Assembly: GCA_964458795.1 (NCBI GenBank)
Contig: CAYWJW010000063.1
Coordinates: 1-7,993, forward strand
Reading direction: 5' to 3'
DNA length: 7,993 nt
Source: JAJTHY01 sp964458795
Lineage (GTDB): Bacteria; Pseudomonadota; Alphaproteobacteria; Rickettsiales; Midichloriaceae
Positions 1-5,014 of this stretch are shown piece by piece. Position numbers and translations under genes: made by a program. The number at the start of each line of letters is the position of its first letter. Within the stretch, counting starts at the first letter, position 1. The notes under the pieces are model-generated. The model had not been told where the DNA came from. It did no database searches and saw only the letters and a list, made by a program, of their open reading frames with translations.

Positions 1-450
1 GGTGATTTTTCTCCTATCAGATATCTGGAGAGATTGCTTCATCCAGCTGTTCTGTACTTTATTCTTCCAATATTTGCCTTCGTAAACAGCGGGGTGACCA
101 TCAGCAATTTTGGTGTAAGCACTTTTACTAATACCATAACACTTGGAATAATTTTAGGATTATTTGTAGGCAAGCAAATTGGGATTTGCGTATCAATGCT
201 AATACTGAGAAAACTTAATATGCACGAGAAATTTGATAAATTCTCTCCAGCTCAGTTTTATTCAGTATCATTGCTATGTGGAATAGGTTTTACTATGAGC
301 TTATTTGTGGGAAACTTGGCTTTTAGCCATAATCCAGAATTGCTAGATAGTATGAAAATTGGAGTTTTAACTGGCTCATTGATTTCCAGCATTGTTGGTG
401 GTATCATCATACACCTGATCCGCCCAAAACATAAAAGGTTGGAGAAATGA
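1..450 (+). CDS. nhaA: Na+/H+ antiporter NhaA, C-terminal part (5' end outside window)
   Basis: The reading frame is open from base 1 and ends at TGA 448-450, leaving about 149 residues, so roughly the first 60% of a typical NhaA is missing. NhaA is an inner-membrane antiporter that exchanges cytoplasmic Na+ for external protons and sets intracellular pH and Na+. The fragment shows family signatures in order: SPIRYLERLLHP, then LPIFAFVNSGV, then a GKQIGI motif whose Lys (fragment residue 58) likely matches the functional Lys of E. coli helix X (Lys300), then LCGIGFTMSLFVGNLAF (from about residue 92), and a last hydrophobic helix before a basic tail (RPKHKRLEK). The TTG at 34 is internal and is not a start. 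A hairpin repeat follows within 20 bases of the stop. The family call is firm; only the truncation by the window edge limits it. Confidence 0.93.
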   Translation, partial: GDFSPIRYLERLLHPAVLYFILPIFAFVNSGVTISNFGVSTFTNTITLGIILGLFVGKQIGICVSMLILRKLNMHEKFDKFSPAQFYSVSLLCGIGFTMSLFVGNLAFSHNPELLDSMKIGVLTGSLISSIVGGIIIHLIRPKHKRLEK

Positions 451-461
451 ATATAGGCTTA

Positions 462-493
462 GTCATCCTGAACAATTGTTTTCAGGACCTCCT
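462..493 (+). repeat. TCCTGAA/TTCAGGA hairpin repeat, copy 1
   Basis: A 7-bp stem (TCCTGAA 466-472 with TTCAGGA 481-487) encloses CAATTGTT. The unit begins GTCATCCTGAA and ends CAGGACCTCCT. Related copies lie at 2037-2059 (collapsed) and 7874-7910 (opposite orientation), so this is a dispersed palindromic repeat. It fills most of the nhaA-lolC gap and ends less than 20 bases before the lolC start. No T-tract follows, so it is not an obvious terminator here. Confidence 0.7.
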
Positions 494-510
494 AATTTAT
501 GAGATAAGTA

Positions 511-1752
511 ATGAACTTTTTTGAAATAATGATCGCAATCCGCTATCTGCGCTCCAAGCGTAAGGATAGCTTTATCTCTGTTGTTACTCTGTTCTCACTT
601 ATAGGAATAGCGCTTGGAGTTGCAACTTTGATAATAGTGATGTCGGTGATGAACGGCTATCATACTGAGTTTGTTAAAAACATTCTAGGTATTCAAGGAC
701 ATATCACGGCTGTGAGTACTAATGGGAAATTTACGCAATATGTATATTTTTCTGATCAGGTCGAAAAAATTAAACCTGTTGAGTTTGCCGCTCCCATCAT
801 AGTTGAACAAAGCATGTTTTTAGGTAAAGACCGTGCTAGTGGGGGTGTTGTGCGTGGTATAGAGCCAGAAAAATTAGGGCTAAAACCTCTGATAAAAGAC
901 GCTATAGGATTTGAAGATTTAGAGCGTTTTAAAAGACATGAAGGGGTACTAGTAGGAAATGCTCTTGCCCGCCAATTAAATGTGGGAGTTGGAGATAGTA
1001 TTAGAGTTGTAACTCCGGATATGTCTTCCACTTTACTTGGTAGTTTACCTCGCACTAAATCGTTTAAAGTAGTGGGCCTATTTGATGTAGGATTATATCA
1101 ATATAATTCCTCCACCATCTTTATGCCACTCGAGGATGCACAGGTTTTGTATAGGTTCCCAAACTCAGTAAGCGAGATTGAGATAATGGTTGACCGTCCA
1201 GAGGATGTTGAAAAGGTTAAGGAGGCGATCACCGCATTTGCAGGAAACTCTGTAAAACTGGTGGACTGGGAAATGTCACAAGAAAAGTGGCTAACTGCCT
1301 TAAAAGTTGAACGGAATGTAATGTTTTTAATCCTTACACTAATAATCCTAGTCGCAGTATTCAATATAATATCTAGCCTTATAATGCTGGTGAAAGATAA
1401 AGCTAAGTCCATCGCAATACTTCGCACCATGGGTGCTAGCAAGGCATCTGTTATTAAAATATTTATGATAGCTGGAAGCCTAATTGGCCTTACAGGAGCC
1501 TCTATTGGAGTGGTATTAGGAGTGTTGATTTCCACAAACATAGAGACCATTAAAGTAGCGCTTGAAAGGCTCACAGGAATCACCTTATTTGATCCTGTAA
1601 TATATTTTCTAACTCATCTGCCTTCAGAAATGCAGCTCTCTAATGTGATTTTGGTATTTGCGATTTCATTTGGCTTCTCTATAATCGCAACAATATACCC
1701 AGCATATAGAGCATCTAAATTAATGCCAACTGAGGTTTTGCGATATGAGTAA
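511..1752 (+). CDS. lolC: Lipoprotein-releasing ABC transporter permease, LolC/LolE family
   Basis: This 413-residue inner-membrane permease would work with the ATPase LolD to pull mature lipoproteins from the inner membrane and pass them to the chaperone LolA. The N-terminus (RYLRSKRKDSFISVVTLFS, then IGIALGVATLIIVMSVMNG) is the family signature and spans TM1 (about 21-46). A large periplasmic domain (about 50-265, MacB-PCD type) follows, then three FtsX-type helices at about 272-294, 317-340 and 378-398. Between them lies DKAKSIAILRTMGAS, the cytoplasmic segment that contacts the ATPase in this family. The length is normal. The ATG at 511 has only a weak GAG (501-503) as ribosome-binding site, but the protein start fits the family. 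LolD is not adjacent, as the next 350 bases are non-coding. LolC and LolE cannot be told apart here; many alphaproteobacteria have a single copy. Confidence 0.92.
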   Translation: MNFFEIMIAIRYLRSKRKDSFISVVTLFSLIGIALGVATLIIVMSVMNGYHTEFVKNILGIQGHITAVSTNGKFTQYVYFSDQVEKIKPVEFAAPIIVEQSMFLGKDRASGGVVRGIEPEKLGLKPLIKDAIGFEDLERFKRHEGVLVGNALARQLNVGVGDSIRVVTPDMSSTLLGSLPRTKSFKVVGLFDVGLYQYNSSTIFMPLEDAQVLYRFPNSVSEIEIMVDRPEDVEKVKEAITAFAGNSVKLVDWEMSQEKWLTALKVERNVMFLILTLIILVAVFNIISSLIMLVKDKAKSIAILRTMGASKASVIKIFMIAGSLIGLTGASIGVVLGVLISTNIETIKVALERLTGITLFDPVIYFLTHLPSEMQLSNVILVFAISFGFSIIATIYPAYRASKLMPTEVLRYE

Positions 1753-1869
1753 TATAAAAATTAACGGAGTAAAAAATATTTTTTAAAGGGACTTCCATTT
1801 GCTCTAACAAGTCAAGTATACTAATAAATATAAGATAAGAGAAGTATTGGTGGACCTAAAATAACAACT

Positions 1870-1899
1870 GTCATACCGCTGCTTGACAGCGGTATCCAT
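1870..1899 (+). repeat. 30-base GCTTGAC-core palindromic repeat, copy A
   Basis: A perfect 9-bp stem (1873-1881 with 1887-1895) closes over the loop CTTGA (1882-1886). It starts GTCATACCGCTG and ends GGTATCCAT. It matches copy B (1990-2019, opposite strand) at 23 of 30 positions, and every difference lies in the stem. The shape and core resemble short dispersed palindromes known from Rickettsia and Wolbachia genomes; that likeness is from memory, not a search. Confidence 0.85.
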
Positions 1900-1989
1900 C
1901 TCAAGGCTTTTTCAAAGTTTTAAGATGTTATAAAAGAAAGCAAATCTTAAATTTTTATATAAAAAGTTAAAGTAGTTTTTTGTTTAAAC

Positions 1990-2019
1990 ATGGACCCCGT
2001 CGTCAAGCAACGGGGTGAC
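1990..2019 (-). repeat. 30-base GCTTGAC-core palindromic repeat, copy B (inverted)
   Basis: Read on the minus strand it begins GTCACCCCGTTG and ends GGGGTCCAT, like copy A. The 9-bp stem is kept: eight Watson-Crick pairs and one T-G wobble on the minus strand (an A-C mismatch on the plus strand), with the same CTTGA loop. A and B face each other about 90 bases apart, so they could also pair with each other. Homology does not extend beyond the 30 bases on either side. Confidence 0.85.
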
Positions 2020-2036
2020 AATTAATTAGGAATTAA

Positions 2037-2059
2037 GTCATCCTTCAGGATCTCCTCAA
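2037..2059 (+). repeat. TCCTGAA/TTCAGGA repeat, copy 2 (collapsed)
   Basis: GTCATCCT runs directly into TCAGGATCTCCTC. Compared with copy 3 read on its opposite strand, about nine bases of the inner stem and loop are missing, leaving a short ATCCT/AGGAT pair with no usable loop. The following CTCCTCAAGA matches the flank of copy 3 on the plus strand (CTCCTCGCAAGA), suggesting a longer ancestral element with two hairpins, of which each copy keeps a different part. Confidence 0.6.
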
Positions 2060-2093
2060 GACCTAAAATAAGTAATGCTAATTTTTCAATCAA

Positions 2094-2099
2094 GCGGAG
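2094..2099 (+). promoter_or_regulatory. Ribosome-binding site that sets the tyrS start
   Basis: GCGGAG lies 5 bases before ATG 2105. The earlier in-frame ATG at 2075 has no Shine-Dalgarno sequence and would add ten residues (MLIFQSSGVH) not typical of the family. Confidence 0.75.
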
Positions 2100-2104
2100 T
2101 ACAT

Positions 2105-3349
2105 ATGGCAAAATCAGATTTAATAAAGCTATTCAAAGAACGCGGATACCTATATCAAGCCAGCAATCTAGAAGGTATCGATGAAGCTGCATCCGAGCAG
2201 ATAATCCCAGGATATATTGGGTTTGATGCGACCGGCAGATCTCTGCACGTTGGCAGCCTTGTACAGATAATGATGCTTAGAACTTTGCAAAAAGCCGGAC
2301 ATAAGCCAATTGTCCTCATGGGTGGCGCAACCACTAAAATAGGCGATCCATCAGGCAAGGATGAGTCTCGCCAAATTTTAACTCCCGAAATTATTGAAGA
2401 AAATAAACGCTCCCTTAAAACAGTATTTCAGAAGTTCTTAAAGTTTGGTGATGGCCCAACTGATGCTATTATGCTTGATAACTCTGAATGGCTTGAAAGC
2501 ATCAATTATATTGATTTCCTACGCGATATTGGTAGACACTTCACCATCAATCGCATGCTGACTTTTGAAAGCGTAAAACTACGGTTAGAGCGTGAACAAC
2601 CCCTAACCTTCCTTGAGTTCAACTATATGCTCTTACAAGCTTATGACTTTGCTGAACTAAGTAAGAGTCATGGTTGCCGCTTGCAAATGGGAGGATCAGA
2701 CCAATGGGGCAATATAATAAACGGTGTTGAACTAGGACGCAGGCTTGGACGCCCAGAACTGTTTGCCATAACCTCAGAGCTTATCACTACAAAATCAGGA
2801 GCCAAGATGGGTAAAACCGCATCAGGCGCTGTATGGCTTAATAGTGATATGCTATCGCCATATGATTACTGGCAGTTCTGGCGCAACACTGAAGACGGTG
2901 ATGTTGAGCGCTTTTTGAAATTATTCACAGAATTACCACTAAGTGAAATTGAACGTTTATCCAAGCTAGAAGGCAGGGCTATAAACGATGCTAAAGTAGT
3001 TCTCGCCAATGAAGCAACCAAGCTTTGCCATGGCGAAGAGGCTGCCCGCGAAGCTCATGCAACTGCACTCAAAACTTTTGCAGAAGGCGGTGCAGGTGAT
3101 GATTTACCAGTATTTTACATCAATGCATCTGAGCTTGAGAGTGGCATTCCAACCTTTAAATTATTTCAAATGAGTGGGCTTTGCGACTCCTTAAGCGCTG
3201 CCCGCAGACTTATCCAAGGTAAAGGTGCTAGAGTAAATAACCAGCCAGTTGTAGATGAGCAGAATGTGATCAACTCCACTCATTTGCTTAATGGGCATAT
3301 TAAGCTGTCCTCAGGCCAGAAAAAGCACTTGTTAGTTAAATTAAAGTGA
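2105..3349 (+). CDS. tyrS: Tyrosyl-tRNA synthetase
   Basis: This 414-residue class I aminoacyl-tRNA synthetase activates tyrosine with ATP and charges tRNA-Tyr in the cytoplasm. Visible motifs, numbered from ATG 2105: YIGFDAT (37-43, tyrosine pocket), HVGSL (48-52, the HIGH motif), YMLLQAYDF (174-182) and QMGGSDQWGNI (194-204) around the tyrosine site, and KMGKT (234-238, the KMSKS motif in its bacterial TyrS form). The last 70 or so residues (about 345-414, with AARRLIQGKGARVN) form an S4-type RNA-binding domain. Length and domain order are normal for bacterial TyrS. The start at 2105 is preferred because of the GCGGAG at 2094-2099. A weak -10-like TAAAAT (2064-2069) lies in the second direct-repeat copy. 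The gene ends 48 bases before the next CDS on the same strand, so the two may be co-transcribed. Confidence 0.97.
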   Translation: MAKSDLIKLFKERGYLYQASNLEGIDEAASEQIIPGYIGFDATGRSLHVGSLVQIMMLRTLQKAGHKPIVLMGGATTKIGDPSGKDESRQILTPEIIEENKRSLKTVFQKFLKFGDGPTDAIMLDNSEWLESINYIDFLRDIGRHFTINRMLTFESVKLRLEREQPLTFLEFNYMLLQAYDFAELSKSHGCRLQMGGSDQWGNIINGVELGRRLGRPELFAITSELITTKSGAKMGKTASGAVWLNSDMLSPYDYWQFWRNTEDGDVERFLKLFTELPLSEIERLSKLEGRAINDAKVVLANEATKLCHGEEAAREAHATALKTFAEGGAGDDLPVFYINASELESGIPTFKLFQMSGLCDSLSAARRLIQGKGARVNNQPVVDEQNVINSTHLLNGHIKLSSGQKKHLLVKLK

Positions 3350-3356
3350 GGTAAGA

Positions 3357-3395
3357 ATGGCTAGAAGAATTCAACATCATATAATCAAGGTATAA
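3357..3395 (+). CDS. Possible 12-codon mini-ORF between tyrS and the next gene
   Basis: ATG 3357 follows a GAGG (3348-3351) that overlaps the tyrS stop codon, at good spacing, and reads MARRIQHHIIKV before TAA 3393-3395. One base separates that stop from the ATG of the next gene (TAATATG), an arrangement typical of translational coupling. The peptide is basic with two adjacent His codons. It could be a coupling leader, a decayed earlier N-terminus in another frame, or chance; codon statistics are useless at this length. Confidence 0.3.
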   Translation: MARRIQHHIIKV

Positions 3396-3396
3396 T

Positions 3397-3939
3397 ATGG
3401 CATATGACAACTTATCAAAACCTAAAGAAGACTTGTATAACTTAATATCATCTAAAGCAGCTCTTGATGAAACGCTGATCTTAGAACAAATAAACCAGCT
3501 TAGTGACAATGCAGCAACGCTCTTATATTCCACATTTGAGTTCTTAGGAGATAGCCGTGTAAAGGGCCAAGTAGTGATAGATACATATGGTGCTTCTAAA
3601 TTTTTAGAGGTTTTTTCAAAGTATGAATTTGATAATATGCAAGCTCGGTTATTTGCCTTTAAGCTTGCGCTTGAAAAAAGCAAATATGCTGCAGTACCAG
3701 ATGATCTTGAAAGATTGGCTAAAATCATGACAAATAGTGCGTTAACCGACGCTCAAAAACAAAGCCTTGCAGATCATCGTGATACCCATCAAAATTTAGA
3801 AAGCTTGGACAAAGCTATCAAAAACATAGTTGAGCCTAAAGCTGAGCCAACCTTCATGGACTCTTTCTGGAGTTTTTTTGGATATGATACTAATAATGAA
3901 CTAGTAAAACCCGGCATAGCTGATAGCACTACTGATTAA
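3397..3939 (+). CDS. Hypothetical protein, probably cytoplasmic and helical
   Basis: I do not recognise this 180-residue protein. It has no signal peptide and no convincing membrane segment. The composition (many Leu, Ala, Lys, Glu and Asp, few Pro or Gly in the first 150 residues) points to a mostly helical soluble fold. A more variable tail follows: EPKAEPTFMDSFWSFFGYD, an aromatic patch near residues 145-165, then a polar acidic end. Start ATG 3397 has AAGG at 3387-3390 with 6-base spacing. It lies just after tyrS on the same strand and just after the mini-ORF stop. Base composition resembles its neighbours, so recent transfer is not evident. It may be lineage-restricted. In a host-associated bacterium such a small orphan protein could be an effector, but nothing in the sequence shows secretion. 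Confidence 0.75.
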   Translation: MAYDNLSKPKEDLYNLISSKAALDETLILEQINQLSDNAATLLYSTFEFLGDSRVKGQVVIDTYGASKFLEVFSKYEFDNMQARLFAFKLALEKSKYAAVPDDLERLAKIMTNSALTDAQKQSLADHRDTHQNLESLDKAIKNIVEPKAEPTFMDSFWSFFGYDTNNELVKPGIADSTTD

Positions 3940-4001
3940 AGGGCTTCTGAACCAATAAAAATAGAAGATATATTTTACTAATATAACATCGGAGTAACAG
4001 T

Positions 4002-4844
4002 ATGCATAAAACTCTTTTTTCGTTCTTTCTACTAATTGTTTGTTGTACTTATGAGTACTCATTTGCATTAGATGATAAGCATGGCGCTCAGGCTCCTAAA
4101 GAACAGCGAGTTGCGCCAATAGCCAGAAACAGCAATAATGTTAAGGTTAATGTAGTAACCCCTGTAACCTTGGAAAAAGGAAAGCCGGCAAGTATTACTA
4201 TTAGGCCAGTGGAACGAGCAACTGGCAAACCATTAACTAATGATCGGTTGAAGGAAGTGCATACCAAAAAAATGCATGTACTTGCGGTTGATCATACTCT
4301 AACTGATTATCAGCATCTGCATCCAACACCGTCTAATAGACCGGGAGAATATAAATTTGCATTTACTCCTAGAAATCATGGTGCTTACCGCTTATGGGTA
4401 GATATCACACCTCTAGATACCGATGAACAAGAGTATACTGTATTTGATTTACAGGGTATAGAATCTGGTACAGAAGAAGTAGTCCGCATTGTAAATAATA
4501 GTGTTACCGTTGATGGACTGACTTTTCAACTTGCTTTTGACACACCACTCAAAGTTGGCACTAGTTCTGTAGGTAAGGTAGTTATTAGCAAAGATGGAAA
4601 ACCTTTTGCTCAACTAGAACCAGTCATGGGAGCGTTTGCACATGTTGTAGCCATTAATAAAGATCGCAATACGATCGCACATGTACATCCTATGGGTAAA
4701 GAACCTAGCAACCAGTCTGATCGCGGTGGTCCAGAATTACAGTTTCATATTGAGCCAACTAAGCAAGGTTTTACCAAAATTTTTGTGCAAGTACGGGTAA
4801 ATGGAAAAGATATATTTGCACCATTTGGAGTAATGGTGGAATAA
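4002..4844 (+). CDS. Secreted two-domain His-motif protein (YtkA/FixH-like fold suspected)
   Basis: This 280-residue protein starts with a signal peptide (hydrophobic FSFFLLIVCC, probable cleavage after SFA, residue 22), so it should act in the periplasm. CC at 14-15 is not a proper lipobox. Two beta-rich domains follow. Domain 1 (about 47-150) carries MHVLAVDHTLTDYQHLHP (91-108), then PGEYKFAFTPRNHGAYRLW. Domain 2 (about 165-280) carries AHVVAINKDRNTIAHVHP (213-230), then MGKEP and FHIEPTKQGFTKIFVQV. Both hold H-x12-H-x-H-P at identical spacing, so the protein looks like an internal duplication with one possible metal site (Cu-like; Met209 and Met231 lie nearby) per domain. I recall similar proteins annotated as hypothetical or YtkA-like in environmental bacteria; the exact role is unknown. 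The start is supported by GGAG at 3991-3994. The stop codon lies inside a 24-base perfect palindrome. Confidence 0.8.
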   Translation: MHKTLFSFFLLIVCCTYEYSFALDDKHGAQAPKEQRVAPIARNSNNVKVNVVTPVTLEKGKPASITIRPVERATGKPLTNDRLKEVHTKKMHVLAVDHTLTDYQHLHPTPSNRPGEYKFAFTPRNHGAYRLWVDITPLDTDEQEYTVFDLQGIESGTEEVVRIVNNSVTVDGLTFQLAFDTPLKVGTSSVGKVVISKDGKPFAQLEPVMGAFAHVVAINKDRNTIAHVHPMGKEPSNQSDRGGPELQFHIEPTKQGFTKIFVQVRVNGKDIFAPFGVMVE

Positions 4845-4862
4845 GTCAATATTGACTTATTC
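4839..4862. promoter_or_regulatory. 24-base perfect palindrome overlapping a stop codon and a -35 box
   Basis: Bases 4839-4862 equal their own reverse complement exactly (arms GAATAAGTCAAT and ATTGACTTATTC). The left arm contains the TAA stop of the upstream gene (4842-4844). The right arm contains TTGACT (4852-4857), a good -35 box for the downstream promoter. No T-tract follows, so a simple intrinsic terminator is unlikely. The position fits an operator for a dimeric repressor of the transporter gene, but no regulator gene lies in this window. An RNA hairpin at the upstream mRNA end is the alternative. Confidence 0.55.
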
Positions 4863-4879
4863 TTATGTACTAGTATTAT
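4852..4879 (+). promoter_or_regulatory. Sigma-70-type promoter for the MFS gene
   Basis: TTGACT (4852-4857), a 16-base spacer, then TATTAT (4874-4879): each box matches the consensus at five of six positions. Transcription would start near 4886, giving a leader of about 130 bases before the transporter ATG at 5015. It is the best promoter match I found in the window. Confidence 0.55.
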
Positions 4880-4903
4880 ACACTTATAAATTATAGGCTG
4901 CAC

Positions 4904-4930
4904 ATGGTAACCGTCGTCGTCATTGTCTAA
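4904..4930 (+). CDS. Possible leader peptide MVTVVVIV
   Basis: Eight sense codons (Met-Val-Thr-Val-Val-Val-Ile-Val) and TAA; five of the eight are Val and one is Ile. AGG at 4895-4897 is suitably spaced, and the predicted transcription start is about 18 bases upstream. A terminator-like hairpin begins 12 bases after the stop. This is the layout of branched-chain amino-acid attenuators. Against it: no clear antiterminator pairing is visible, three of the Val codons are one GTC triplet repeat, and 4902-4918 matches part of repeat copy B at 14 of 17 bases, so it may be repeat debris. Confidence 0.3.
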   Translation: MVTVVVIV

Positions 4931-4941
4931 TTTACAATTTG

Positions 4942-4978
4942 GCCCTTCCTAGCTCTCGCTTAAGGGGGCTTGCTTTTT
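4942..4978 (+). terminator. Terminator-like hairpin in the MFS leader (possible attenuator)
   Basis: GCCCTT (4942-4947) can pair with GGGGGC (4964-4969) as four GC pairs plus two G-U pairs, or in a shifted register CCCTT with AAGGG (4962-4966). TTGC and five T residues (4974-4978) follow. The loop is 14-16 bases, so the stem is moderate. It lies between the promoter and the transporter ATG on the same strand, where a terminator makes sense only if read-through is regulated. Confidence 0.4.
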
Positions 4979-5014
4979 CTGTCTAAATTATAAATTAAAT
5001 TACGGTTATTACTC

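Larger units (their letters stand above)
1753..2104. other. 352-base palindrome-rich intergenic region
   Basis: There is no gene between lolC and tyrS. In order it holds: a 14-base AT palindrome (AAAAAATATTTTTT, 1771-1784) just after the lolC stop; an AT-rich stretch with a weak possible -10 (TATACT, 1817-1822); a direct-repeat copy (1853-1864); hairpin A (1870-1899); a near-perfect 24-base AT palindrome (1947-1970, one mismatched pair); hairpin B (1990-2019) inverted relative to A; a collapsed copy of the TCCTGAA repeat (2037-2059); the second direct-repeat copy (2060-2071); and the tyrS ribosome-binding site. No terminator with a GC stem plus T-tract is clear after lolC. Confidence 0.8.

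Noticed and set aside
1098..1583. 161-codon open frame on the minus strand
   Set aside because: It lies wholly inside the lolC gene, has no recognisable motif, and is explained as an antisense shadow.
1870..2059. CRISPR array or insertion sequence in the lolC-tyrS gap
   Set aside because: The repeats are inverted, differ in sequence and lack regular spacers, and there is no transposase frame; they are short palindromic repeats.
2075..2104. Upstream in-frame ATG giving a ten-residue longer TyrS
   Set aside because: It has no ribosome-binding site, while ATG 2105 has GCGGAG at proper spacing and the shorter protein fits the family.
3391..3396. Perfect TATAAT just before the orphan gene as a -10 box
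   Set aside because: It directly abuts the ATG, which would place transcription inside the coding region, and no convincing -35 box was identified.
3336..3728. 130-codon open frame on the minus strand
   Set aside because: It covers the tyrS end and the orphan gene, both of which have good plus-strand ribosome-binding sites; Ser/Leu-rich composition is typical of a shadow.
4931..4990. Known riboswitch or small RNA (SRP RNA, tmRNA part) in the MFS leader
   Set aside because: No signature core of these RNAs could be recognised; only a simple hairpin with a T run is supported.
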